From Trueperaceae bacterium (GTDB taxonomy: Bacteria > Deinococcota > Deinococci > Deinococcales > Trueperaceae): DNA of 6,078 bases. The translations under genes and the position numbers were made by a program. The notes beneath the pieces were generated by a model. The model was given only the letters and a program-made list of their open reading frames with translations. It searched no databases and was not told where the DNA came from. Positions 1 to 6,078 of this stretch are shown piece by piece (positions within the stretch are counted from its first letter, which is position 1; each line of letters opens with the position of its first letter). The stretch covers positions 1 through 6,078 of the forward strand of contig SKMG01000302.1 in NCBI GenBank assembly GCA_007121175.1, written 5' to 3'.

Positions 1-269
1 GGCGGCCGGAAGAAGCGCTCCGGGTGATGCGCCACCAACGCCTCCTGCGCGCCCGGCGGAGCCGCGCACCAGCACGCCACCCGGTCGTCGTGGTGCCGAT
101 CCGCGAAGGTCACGAACAGGCGCTTCCCCCGCACGAACCAGGCGGGTTCGCCGTGGCTGAGCCGCTCCTCGACCTCGGGCAGGGCGAGGCACAGGGCGCG
201 CAGGCGCGGAAGCACGTCGCTCGGTTCGCTGACGCGCCGCTCGAACGCGGCGAGTTCGTCGCTCGTCAT
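1..269 (-). CDS. MmcQ/YjbR family protein (N-terminal part, cut by window edge)
   Basis: The reverse strand from an ATG at 269 reads 89 residues in an open frame and runs off the left edge, so the C-terminus (probably about 30-40 residues of a family near 120 residues) is missing. The family pattern is clear: an N-terminal helix, then LCLALPEVEERLSHGEP at about residues 25-41, followed by AWFVRGKRLFVTFADRHHDD and a cysteine-containing strand with VACWCAAPPGAQ. This LPE...-(S/T)HG.P.F.V.GK arrangement is typical of MmcQ/YjbR proteins, which have a CyaY-like fold. The family is often named 'DNA-binding', but its cellular role is not established. There is no strong Shine-Dalgarno site before the ATG. 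Another ATG 11 bases upstream (280) is out of frame, so 269 is the best start. It is divergent from the CPBP protease gene. The family call is firm; the function is open. Confidence 0.85.
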   Translation of the reverse strand, partial: MTSDELAAFERRVSEPSDVLPRLRALCLALPEVEERLSHGEPAWFVRGKRLFVTFADRHHDDRVACWCAAPPGAQEALVAHHPERFFRP

Positions 270-458
270 GCCGACACCATGCGCCGCGGGCGGCGGCGGC
301 GTCAAGCGCGGGCTGCTGCGGGCGCAGCGGTCTCATCCCCTACTGGCACAGCCGACGCCTCGTGCGAGATCGCTGCCGATGCGTCGACACGGAGCCAGCG
401 CCTGACCGACACGATCGGCGCCGGGGGCCGGCGTGCCAGACTCGTGTCGGAGGCCAGC

Positions 459-482
459 CGGACGCGTCCGCTCGACGCGTCG
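459..482. promoter_or_regulatory. Paired palindromes upstream of the CPBP gene
   Basis: In the 248-base divergent gap there are two perfect palindromes, CGGACGCGTCCG at 459-470 and CGACGCGTCG at 473-482, both centred on ACGCGT with centres 13 bases apart. Because each copy of GACGCGTC is self-complementary, the two (461-468 and 474-481) can also pair as an 8-bp stem with a 5-base loop. The site ends 35 bases before the CPBP start codon. It could be an operator for one or both divergent genes, or a leader hairpin. I infer this from position and symmetry only; CG-rich palindromes are not rare in such DNA. A second short hairpin (419-424 with 428-433) lies just upstream. I see no other gene or convincing promoter in 270-517. 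Confidence 0.3.
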
Positions 483-505
483 GCTGCCCCCAGTCCCGCG
501 TGGCC

Positions 506-510
506 GGAGG
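506..510 (+). promoter_or_regulatory. Shine-Dalgarno site that fixes the CPBP start
   Basis: GGAGG lies 7 bases before the ATG at 518. This favours 518 over the in-frame upstream ATG at 362, whose extra 52 residues are arginine- and proline-rich, look like non-coding translation and do not resemble the N-terminus of a membrane protein. Confidence 0.75.
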
Positions 511-517
511 TCGCCGC

Positions 518-1414
518 ATGCACGTCACGCACGTGAGGAGGAGGGTGGCTTGGGCGGGGGCTCTGACGCTCGTCGCATCGCTCGCGCCCGACATCGTGGT
601 GCTCGAGGTCGCGGGCTCGCTGCCGGCCTGGTGGTTACCGGCCAAGGCCGCGCTGCTCCTCGCCGGCGCCGGCGCCATGCATCGCGTCGCCCGCGATGGA
701 CCGGTCGCCGGCTACGGCCTCCTACTGGCCGTCGTCGTCGCGATGCAGGCGGTCATGGTGCACGCCGACGGCAGCGCCTGGTGGCGGGCGTGGTTCGAGG
801 CCGGCACGTTCACGGGCGAGATCGGCGGCACGATCACGCTGAAGCTGCTGACCGCCGTTCCCATCGTAGGCGTCCTGTTGCTGGTGACGCGGTCGCCGCG
901 AGCGGCGTTCCTCGTGCCCGGCGACCTTCGCGCCAAGGCCGCACGCATCGGCTGGCTCGGCATCCCGGAGGGGACCATCGCCTGGGGCCGGCTCGCGATC
1001 CTGGCGGGCTTGGCCATCGCCGTGGGCACGCTGCTCCTGACACTGCTGACAGTCACGGGGTTCGCGCTACCACCCAACCTCGACCGGCTGTGGCCGGCGC
1101 TGCCGCTCATCGTGGTCCTGGCGCTCGCGAACTCGTTCGTCGAAGGCGTCGCCTACCGTAACGCGGTGCTCGGCCCGCTGGCGGGTGCGTTGCCGAAGGG
1201 CGCCGTCGCCCTGCTGTCCGCCGCGTTCTTCGGTGTCGCCCACTTCTACGGCGCGCCGAGCGGCATCGTGGGTGTGATCATGAGCGGCGTGCTCGGGTGG
1301 TTCCTCGCGCGCGGCATGTACGAGACCCGCGGGTTCCTCGCCCCCTGGATCATCCACTTCCTACAGGACGTGGTGATCTTCTCGACGATCCTGCTGCTCG
1401 GAGGGCTCTCGTAG
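518..1414 (+). CDS. CPBP family (Abi/Rce1-type) intramembrane metalloprotease
   Basis: This 298-residue protein is strongly hydrophobic, with about eight probable membrane segments (roughly residues 11-30, 40-55, 64-82, 108-124, 157-180, 193-207, 226-240, 248-264 and 274-294; the first is weak). The C-terminal half carries the CPBP signature. Motif 1 is FVEGVAYR, with Glu209 and Arg214. Motif 2 is FFGVAH, with Phe238 and His242. Motif 3 is IIHFLQD, with His280 and Asp284. In Rce1-type enzymes the first Glu and the two His residues form the metal/water site, so the core catalytic set is present. Two family positions differ: the second Glu of EExxxR is Gly210, and the usual Asn of HxxxN is Asp284. 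Bacterial members act in membrane proteolysis, some in bacteriocin self-immunity, but nothing nearby indicates a substrate. The gene is convergent with the next gene, 49 bases away. The family call is strong; activity is likely but not certain. Confidence 0.9.
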   Translation: MHVTHVRRRVAWAGALTLVASLAPDIVVLEVAGSLPAWWLPAKAALLLAGAGAMHRVARDGPVAGYGLLLAVVVAMQAVMVHADGSAWWRAWFEAGTFTGEIGGTITLKLLTAVPIVGVLLLVTRSPRAAFLVPGDLRAKAARIGWLGIPEGTIAWGRLAILAGLAIAVGTLLLTLLTVTGFALPPNLDRLWPALPLIVVLALANSFVEGVAYRNAVLGPLAGALPKGAVALLSAAFFGVAHFYGAPSGIVGVIMSGVLGWFLARGMYETRGFLAPWIIHFLQDVVIFSTILLLGGLS

Positions 1415-1463
1415 CGGCAGCGACCGGGTCCTCGGCGCATCCCGGCCGCCGGCCCCCCGACCG

Positions 1464-2420
1464 TCAGCCGCCCTCCGCCTCGTCGTCGTCACGGTACGCC
1501 GCGGGCGGCTCGAGCCCAAACCTCGCGCAGAGCGCCGCTACGTCGAGCCGGTCCACGTCCCGAGGTTCAAAGCCGGCTCGGAAGCGCACCAGCCAGACGG
1601 GCGAAACGCAGCGCACGCTGCGGCCGACGATCACGCCCTCGCCGGTCAACGCATCGGCCGGGTACGTCTCGCCGCGTTCGGGCGGTCCATAGATGCCGTC
1701 GCCCCGCTCGTCGAAGGTGACGGCGTGGACGTCGAGTTCCAGCCCGCCAGCGTCCCCCAGGACGAAGTTCCACGGGCTCGTGTCCGCCCGAGGGAGTTCG
1801 CGGAAGCCGCGGGCCGCCAGGAGCGCACGCACGACCGGTGCGAAGCGCTCCTCGATCACCACGTCGAGGTCGCCGTGCTCGCGGGTCTGTTCGCCAAGCA
1901 CGGCGTCCACCGCCCAGCCGCCGTCGACCCAGACCGCGATACCGTGCCCCTCCAAGAGGTCGAGCAGCTCGCATGCGGCCGCTGCCGGCATGCCGGGCGC
2001 CGCACCCGTGCCTGCAGCTCGCGCCGGCGCCGCGAACGCCAGCACGTGACCATCCGGATCGAGGCAGTAACCGGCGTCGTCTCCCCAGTCGCGCGGCTGC
2101 ACGGGGGAGAGCTCCGTCGCGCCGGCGGCCAGCGCCCGCTCGAGGCGTTCATCTGGCGCCGTGACCACGAGGTAGAGCTCGGCGCGTGTGCTGCTGCATG
2201 CTGGTGCCGGGTCGGGCAGCGCCGGCAGCAGTCTGCGGATGCCTAACTCCGGCATGAGGCCCAGCACGACGCCCTCCCGCAGCGCGAACTCGGTCATGCC
2301 GGGGACGTGCAAGCGCGGTGGCACACCGAGCGCCGCTTCATAGAAGGCGCGCGAGCGCTCCTGGTCGCGAACGAACAGGATCAGGTGGGCTGCACGGGCG
2401 GGCGCAGGCGCGTCGGTCAA
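1464..2420 (-). CDS. VOC (glyoxalase/bleomycin-resistance) domain fused to lincosamide/aminoglycoside-type nucleotidyltransferase
   Basis: This is a two-domain cytoplasmic protein of 318 residues. Residues about 10-132 form a VOC fold: AHLILFVRDQERSRAFYEAALG at the start, a middle strand RAELYLVV, and YCLDPDGHVLAFA at the end. Possible metal ligands are His12 and Glu81, but the Glu usual near the end of the last strand (DPDG..xE) is Ala128. After an Ala/Gly/Pro-rich linker (about 131-148), residues about 149-318 match the LinA / ANT(2'')-Ia type of nucleotidyltransferase: WVDGGWAVDAVLG (164-176), TREHGDLDV with Asp184 and Asp186 as metal-binding acids, and a third acid at Asp230 in LELDVHAV. 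Its size of about 170 residues equals stand-alone enzymes of that type. Such enzymes transfer nucleotides to lincosamides or aminoglycosides, but the substrate here is unknown. I chose the TTG at 2420 because GAGGAG lies 7 bases upstream and the VOC domain begins about 10 residues later. GTG at 2474 and an in-frame start at 2573, inside the FTCD gene, are alternatives. Confidence 0.85.
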   Translation of the reverse strand: MTDAPAPARAAHLILFVRDQERSRAFYEAALGVPPRLHVPGMTEFALREGVVLGLMPELGIRRLLPALPDPAPACSSTRAELYLVVTAPDERLERALAAGATELSPVQPRDWGDDAGYCLDPDGHVLAFAAPARAAGTGAAPGMPAAAACELLDLLEGHGIAVWVDGGWAVDAVLGEQTREHGDLDVVIEERFAPVVRALLAARGFRELPRADTSPWNFVLGDAGGLELDVHAVTFDERGDGIYGPPERGETYPADALTGEGVIVGRSVRCVSPVWLVRFRAGFEPRDVDRLDVAALCARFGLEPPAAYRDDDEAEGG

Positions 2421-2427
2421 CTCGGGG

Positions 2428-2433
2428 CTCCTC
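2428..2433 (-). promoter_or_regulatory. Shine-Dalgarno site supporting a TTG start
   Basis: On the minus strand GAGGAG occupies 2433-2428 and is followed after 7 bases by TTG at 2420. The earlier in-frame GTG at 2474 has no comparable site. Starting at 2573 would overlap the FTCD reading frame by 64 bases and add a non-family N-terminus. The site therefore decides the start of the VOC-nucleotidyltransferase gene. Confidence 0.55.
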
Positions 2434-2450
2434 GCGCACCATCGTAGGAC

Positions 2451-2473
2451 TGTCCGTGGGGCGGCAACGGACA
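2451..2473 (-). promoter_or_regulatory. Inverted repeat between FTCD and the VOC-nucleotidyltransferase gene
   Basis: TGTCCGT at 2451-2457 and ACGGACA at 2467-2473 form a perfect 7-bp inverted repeat with a 9-base loop. It lies 36 bases past the FTCD stop and 30 bases before the TTG start of the next gene. There is no T-rich tail on the minus strand, so it is not a standard intrinsic terminator. It may be a weak terminator, a leader hairpin or an operator. The left arm also overlaps a smaller symmetric element, GGACTGTCC, at 2447-2455. The inverted repeat is observed; its role is inferred. Confidence 0.3.
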
Positions 2474-2509
2474 CGTCGACGCCCGCGCCGTTCTGACTGC
2501 CCGCGGCTT

Positions 2510-4225
2510 CTAGAGCGCCGACTCGAGCCTCCCGCGGATCGCTTGCCTCGCGGCGAGCGCCTTCGCTTCGCACTCGGCCATGAGCTCGGCCGCCCGGCGC
2601 CGCGTCTGCGGCACGAAGTCCGGATCGCCGCTCGGGTCGAGGTCCGCGAGCGCGGCGAGGTTGATCAGCACGTTGTAGTAGGCGCCCTCGGCGCCCGCAG
2701 CCGCGCAGAGCACCGCCACGCCGGCGTCGGAGAGGCTGTTCTCGTTGCCGATCGCGCCGATCTCGGCCGCTAGGTCGATCACCAGCGCCGAGCGCTCGAG
2801 CACCGCGAGCGGCACCCGCGTCGCCTCGCGGGTGGCTTCTGCGACGACCAGATCGCGCTGGGCACGCTGCTCGTCGGTCGTCTTCGGCAAGCCGAAGGCC
2901 TCCATGACGCCGTGAAACGCGGCCGTGTCCCGATCGATGGCGTCCAATAGCCAGTCCTTCAGCGCCTGCGCCTCCTCGGCGATCGCTGAGGCCCGCTCAT
3001 GGACGCCCTCGTACCCCTTCTTCCCGACGGTGAGGTTGCCGACCATCGCGACCAGCCCGGCAGCCTGGGCGGCGCACAGCGCGGCGACCGAGCCGCCGCC
3101 GGGAGCCGGCGAGTCGGTCGACAGCTCGTCGACGAACTGCCGCTGCGTCATCGACACCAGCGGCCCGTCGACCAGGCCCGCCCGGTACTCGATGACCCGC
3201 TCGGCCGGATCGAACGCTCCGAGCTCACGCAGTCCGAGGCTCTGGATCGCCGTCTCGACGATCATGCGTCGTGGGATGCCCGCCGACTGGCCGGCCTGCT
3301 TCACGTAGTACCTCCCGGCAGCCAGCAGGTCGGCCTCCGGGATCAGGCCGACCAACTCGCTGCCGGTCACGCGCACGCCGCGATCACGGGCGCCCCTCCG
3401 GCAGGCCTCGAAGGCCTGATGAGGCTTCGTGACCGAGGTGTCGACGAGGTTGATCGAGACCTGCGCACGATCGTACTCGGGGAGGGTCCAGCCGACCGCC
3501 TTGCAGGCCTCCAGCCGGTACGGCCCCGGCACGCGCACGGTCTTCCCGTCGGCGTCCTTGACGACCCTGCCCGCCTCGTCGCGCTTGGCGCGCCCAGCTT
3601 CCTTGATGTCGAGCGCGATCTGGCTGGCGATCCGCTTGTCGCGCGCATTCAGGTTCACGTTGTAGGCGACCAGGAAGCCGCGCGCGCCGACGTTGATCGC
3701 GCCGGAGCGCGCCGTGCGTTCGTTCCACTCGTTCGGCCCGAAGTCGGGACGCCACGCCTCGGTCCCGAGCTTGCGCCCGAGCGCCTCGTACTCGCCCTTG
3801 CGGACCTCGGCGAGGTTCTTGCGCTCGTCGCGCGCAGCAGCCGCCTCGTAGAGGTAGACCGGGAACCCCAGTTCCTCGCCGATCCGCCTGCCGACGGCAC
3901 GCGCGATCGCCACGCAGTCCTCGATGGTCACGCCGCGCACGGGCACGAACGGGCACACGTCCGTGCTGCCGTGACGCGGGTGGGCGCCCTGATGGCGACG
4001 CATGTCGATGAGCTCGCCGGCGCGCTCCACCACCCGGAAGGCGGCCTCGGCGACGCCCTCTGGCGCACCGATGAAGGTGATCACCGTGCGATTGGTGTCG
4101 GCGCCAGGGGCGACGTCCAACAAGCGAACACCGTCGACCTCCTCGATCACCGCCGTCACGGCGTCGATGATGCCGCGGTCACGGCCTTCGCTGATGTTCG
4201 GCACGCATTCGACGAGCTCGTTCAC
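2510..4225 (-). CDS. ftcd: Bifunctional glutamate formimidoyltransferase / formimidoyltetrahydrofolate cyclodeaminase
   Basis: This 571-residue cytoplasmic enzyme covers both activities that move the formimino group of N-formimino-L-glutamate to tetrahydrofolate and then release ammonia to give 5,10-methenyl-THF, the last step of one route of histidine degradation. The transferase N-terminal part spans about 1-178 and opens with NELVECVPNISEGRD. It has HQGAHPRHGSTDVCPF, in which His82 corresponds to catalytic His82 of mammalian FTCD. The transferase C-terminal part spans about 179-335 (GARGFLVAYNVNLNARDK and later). The cyclodeaminase domain spans about 356-571, with PAPGGGSVAA near 373-382 and YYNVLINL near the end. 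Mammalian FTCD is 541 residues; a small insertion near 210-235 explains part of the difference. I chose GTG at 4225 because it aligns exactly with the mammalian N-terminus and has AGGTGG 5 bases upstream. GTG at 4234 would add three residues. No other histidine-utilisation gene is in view. The VOC-nucleotidyltransferase gene follows after 89 bases. Confidence 0.95.
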   Translation of the reverse strand: MNELVECVPNISEGRDRGIIDAVTAVIEEVDGVRLLDVAPGADTNRTVITFIGAPEGVAEAAFRVVERAGELIDMRRHQGAHPRHGSTDVCPFVPVRGVTIEDCVAIARAVGRRIGEELGFPVYLYEAAAARDERKNLAEVRKGEYEALGRKLGTEAWRPDFGPNEWNERTARSGAINVGARGFLVAYNVNLNARDKRIASQIALDIKEAGRAKRDEAGRVVKDADGKTVRVPGPYRLEACKAVGWTLPEYDRAQVSINLVDTSVTKPHQAFEACRRGARDRGVRVTGSELVGLIPEADLLAAGRYYVKQAGQSAGIPRRMIVETAIQSLGLRELGAFDPAERVIEYRAGLVDGPLVSMTQRQFVDELSTDSPAPGGGSVAALCAAQAAGLVAMVGNLTVGKKGYEGVHERASAIAEEAQALKDWLLDAIDRDTAAFHGVMEAFGLPKTTDEQRAQRDLVVAEATREATRVPLAVLERSALVIDLAAEIGAIGNENSLSDAGVAVLCAAAGAEGAYYNVLINLAALADLDPSGDPDFVPQTRRRAAELMAECEAKALAARQAIRGRLESAL

Positions 4226-4230
4226 GGTCG

Positions 4231-4236
4231 CCACCT
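4231..4236 (-). promoter_or_regulatory. Shine-Dalgarno site favouring the second GTG of FTCD
   Basis: AGGTGG at 4236-4231 (minus strand) is 5 bases before the GTG at 4225. The GTG at 4234 lies within this site and has no good ribosome-binding sequence of its own. The choice also gives an N-terminus that aligns without overhang to known FTCD proteins. Confidence 0.5.
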
Positions 4237-4363
4237 CGTTTCGCCGCTAGAGTCCATGCCGACGGTCGATCGCCGCCGTCCCAGGTGCCACCATGTGCGA
4301 CCGGGCGCCGCTAACGGACAGCGGTCGTCGAGCCGAAGGGTGCTGGCAGTCCACCACCGTCGA

Positions 4364-5464
4364 TCAAGGCCTCGCCGTGCGACGGGCGATCTCGGCGCGG
4401 ACCACCGGCGCGACCTCAGTGCCCAGTAGCTCGATCGCGCGCAGGACTCTGTCGTGGGGCATCGAGCCGATCGTCAGCTGCAGCATGCACCGGTCGTGCC
4501 CGAACAACTCGTGCTGGTACAGGATCTTCTCGATCACCGCCGCGGGGTCGCCGAGGAAGAGCGCTCCGGGCAACTCGGCCGACGCCGCGAACTGCGCCTT
4601 CGTGAGCGGCGGCCACCCGCGCTCGCGCCCGATCGCGTTCATGATCGTAGCGTGGTACGGGAAGGCCTCGTCCACCGCCTCGCGCACGCTGCCAGCGACG
4701 TGGCCATGAGCGTTGATGCTCACCCGTAGCTCGCCCAGGTCGCGGCCCGAGCGCAGCGCCGAATCGCGATAGAGCTCCACGAAGGGCACGAAGTGTTCGG
4801 CCATGCCGCCGATGATCGCCAGCGCCATCGGCAGCCCGAGCGAGCCAGCACGCGCCGCCGACTCGGGGGTGCCGCCCACCGCGATCCAAACCGGCAGCTG
4901 CTCCTGCACGGGCCGCGGGTAGACCGGCAGGTCGACGATCGGGGGTCGGTACCGCCCGGTCCAGCGCACCCGCTCGCCGTCGCGCAGCCGGAGCAGCAGC
5001 TCGAGCTTCTCGGAGAACAACGTGTCGTAATCGCGTAGCTCGAAGCCGAACAGCGGGAACGACTCGATGAACGAGCCGCGGCCGGCCATGATCTCTGCCC
5101 GCCCGCCAGAGAGCAGATCGACCGTGGCGAATGCCTGGAACACCCGGATCGGATCGTCGGAGCCGAGCACCGTGACAGCACTGGTGAGCCGAATACGGCG
5201 AGTGCGCACCGCCGCGGCAGCGAGCACCACCGCCGGCGACGACACCACGTACTCCTTCCGGTGGTGCTCGCCGACGCCAAACACGTCCAGCCCCACCCCA
5301 TCGGCGAGCTCGATCTCCTCGAGGAGGTTTCGCATCCGCTGCTCCTCGCTGAGCAGCTCACCGGTCAGTGGATCGGGCGTGCGGTCGACGAAGGTGAACA
5401 CGCCGAGCTCGAAGGGACGCGGCGTTCCGGATCGGACTCGGCGAGTCTCGCTGTCGGTGATCAT
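4364..5464 (-). CDS. LLM class (luciferase-like) flavin-dependent oxidoreductase
   Basis: This 366-residue protein has the bacterial luciferase-like TIM-barrel pattern. The first strand is [11 protein letters not shown] at about 18-28. [18 protein letters not shown] at about 60-77 carries the GEHH motif. [21 protein letters not shown] spans about 90-110, followed by [24 protein letters not shown] (117-140), and [17 protein letters not shown] at about 191-207 helps form the flavin-phosphate region in this fold. Members use reduced FMN or F420 to oxidise varied small molecules. The [19 protein letters not shown] stretch resembles the subgroup around the structure 2I7G (TIGR03858 type), whose substrate is not known to me. 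The start is ATG at 5464, with GGAG 5 bases upstream (5473-5470). The gene lies 122 bases after the tartrate dehydratase-like gene and 138 bases before FTCD, so it may have its own promoter. There is no sign of frameshift or lost motif. Confidence 0.92.
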   Translation of the reverse strand: MITDSETRRVRSGTPRPFELGVFTFVDRTPDPLTGELLSEEQRMRNLLEEIELADGVGLDVFGVGEHHRKEYVVSSPAVVLAAAAVRTRRIRLTSAVTVLGSDDPIRVFQAFATVDLLSGGRAEIMAGRGSFIESFPLFGFELRDYDTLFSEKLELLLRLRDGERVRWTGRYRPPIVDLPVYPRPVQEQLPVWIAVGGTPESAARAGSLGLPMALAIIGGMAEHFVPFVELYRDSALRSGRDLGELRVSINAHGHVAGSVREAVDEAFPYHATIMNAIGRERGWPPLTKAQFAASAELPGALFLGDPAAVIEKILYQHELFGHDRCMLQLTIGSMPHDRVLRAIELLGTEVAPVVRAEIARRTARP

Positions 5465-5511
5465 CTAGACTCCGGTATCCCGGCGCGCACTCCGGGCGCC
5501 GCCCCCATCCG

Positions 5512-5540
5512 ACCGTAGCAGACCCAGCCGGTCGTGCCAG
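5512..5540 (-). promoter_or_regulatory. Possible sigma70-type promoter for the LLM oxidoreductase gene
   Basis: On the minus strand CTGGCA (5540-5535) and TACGGT (5517-5512) are separated by 17 bases and match TTGACA/TATAAT at four and three positions, including the key TA...T of the -10. Transcription would begin near 5505, giving a leader of about 40 bases. That leader contains a GC-only inverted repeat (5481-5486 with 5496-5501, loop 9) just before the ribosome-binding site. The match is modest, so this is a candidate only. Confidence 0.28.
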
Positions 5541-5586
5541 TCCCCCACGAGGAACGAAGCGCCCCGCACGGCCGCGGCTAGCGGTG

Positions 5587-6078
5587 CTAGAACAAGCTGC
5601 GGAAGAGCGCGATCAGGTCTGCCTTGTCTTCGAAACCGATACCGGGCACGTCGGGCAGGCCGACGTGGCTATCCTCGACTCGGGTGCTGTCGGCGAAGCC
5701 GCCGAAGGGTTTGAAGATTCCTGGATACGACTCATTGCCGCCGAGCCCGAGTCCTGCGGCGATGTTCAACGCAAACTGATGCCCCCCATGCGGAATGCAT
5801 CGACGCGGTGACCAGTTCATCTGCTCGAGCACCTCGAGCATGCGTAGGTATTCGACGAGTCCGTAGGAGAGCGCGGGGTCCATCTGCACGATGTCTCGAT
5901 CAGCCCGAAGACCGGCGTACCGCAAGAGGTTCCTCGCATCCTGCATCGAGAAGAGGTTCTCGCCCGTCGCCATGGCATGAGGGTAATGCTTGCCGAGTTC
6001 GGCCTGAAGTTGATAGTCGAGCGGATCACCGGGCTCCTCATACCAGCGGAGGCGGTACGGTTCGAGCGCTTCGGCGTA
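5587..6078 (-). CDS. tarD: D-tartrate dehydratase-like enolase superfamily enzyme (C-terminal part, cut by window edge)
   Basis: The frame is open from the right edge to the TAG at 5589-5587 and gives 163 residues of the C-terminal barrel of a mandelate racemase/muconate lactonizing-type enzyme. An internal ATG at 5973 is not the true start, because the conserved sequence RWYEEPGDPLDYQLQAEL lies upstream of it in frame. From memory, the segment follows the Bradyrhizobium D-tartrate dehydratase closely. Glu14 of the fragment (YEEPGDPLDY) matches metal ligand Glu239, Glu40 (ATGEN) matches metal ligand Glu265, and His97 (CIPHGGHQ) matches catalytic His322; the spacings of 26 and 57 residues are the same. 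The reaction would be loss of water from D-tartrate (or a related sugar acid) to give oxaloacetate, in the cytoplasm with Mg2+. The N-terminal capping domain and the KxK base lie outside the window, so substrate is inferred from similarity. GC is visibly lower than in the neighbouring genes. Confidence 0.85.
   Translation of the reverse strand, partial: YAEALEPYRLRWYEEPGDPLDYQLQAELGKHYPHAMATGENLFSMQDARNLLRYAGLRADRDIVQMDPALSYGLVEYLRMLEVLEQMNWSPRRCIPHGGHQFALNIAAGLGLGGNESYPGIFKPFGGFADSTRVEDSHVGLPDVPGIGFEDKADLIALFRSLF

Noticed and set aside
362..517. Upstream extension of the CPBP gene to the ATG at 362
   Set aside because: The extra 52 residues are Arg/Pro/Cys-rich and unlike a membrane protein start, while GGAGG sits 7 bases before the ATG at 518.
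24..536. Open frame on the plus strand covering the left edge and the divergent gap
   Set aside because: It is opposite the YjbR-family gene, which has clear motifs, and its translation is low-complexity Arg/Ala-rich with no domain.
1415..1463. Possible bidirectional terminator between the convergent genes (CCGGG 1424-1428 with CCCGG 1441-1445)
   Set aside because: The stem is only 5 bp with a 12-base loop and no T-rich run on either strand. This is too weak to call in GC-rich DNA.
2421..2573. Longer N-terminus of the VOC-nucleotidyltransferase protein, and a nearby ATG-GTG pair at about 2443
   Set aside because: The extension to 2573 overlaps the FTCD gene and contains no VOC sequence. The ATG near 2443 is in a different frame from the VOC domain.
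2999..4429. Long open frame (476 codons) on the plus strand opposite FTCD
   Set aside because: It is antisense to a gene with complete family motifs. Its translation shows no recognisable domain and has the composition expected of a GC-rich shadow frame.
1464..6078. A single catabolic operon made of the four minus-strand genes
   Set aside because: The gaps are 89-138 bases, one contains a possible promoter and another an inverted repeat, and the enzyme functions do not share a pathway.

Overview
The window is ordinary bacterial chromosome from a GC-rich organism. Sample lines counted by hand in the central genes give about 72% GC, coding density is high, and non-ATG starts (GTG, TTG) with clear Shine-Dalgarno sites are used. 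Composition and gene types fit a high-GC environmental bacterium, for example an actinobacterial lineage, but nothing here fixes the taxon. There are no rRNA or tRNA genes, CRISPR arrays, insertion sequences, phage genes or plasmid functions that I can see.

Layout: (1) positions 1-269, minus strand, is the N-terminal part of a small MmcQ/YjbR-family protein cut by the window edge. (2) Positions 270-517 are a divergent gap with two adjacent palindromes. (3) 518-1414, plus strand, is a multi-spanning CPBP (Abi/Rce1-type) intramembrane protease with a slightly degenerate active site. (4) 1464-2420, minus strand, is a VOC (glyoxalase/bleomycin-resistance) domain fused to a lincosamide/aminoglycoside-type nucleotidyltransferase domain. 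(5) 2510-4225, minus strand, is a bifunctional glutamate formimidoyltransferase / formimidoyl-THF cyclodeaminase (FTCD). (6) 4364-5464, minus strand, is a luciferase-like flavin-dependent oxidoreductase. (7) 5587-6078, minus strand, is the C-terminal part of an enolase-superfamily dehydratase very like D-tartrate dehydratase, continuing past the right edge.

The four genes from 6078 down to 1464 lie head to tail on the minus strand, but the gaps (122, 138 and 89 bases) are wide and the functions (sugar-acid dehydration, flavin monooxygenase, histidine/folate one-carbon metabolism, antibiotic-type group transfer) do not form a shared pathway. I read them as neighbours, not as one operon or a new system. 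The items most worth a second look are the VOC-nucleotidyltransferase fusion, the altered CPBP motifs, the lower GC of the tartrate dehydratase-like gene, and two small sets of inverted repeats in the gaps.
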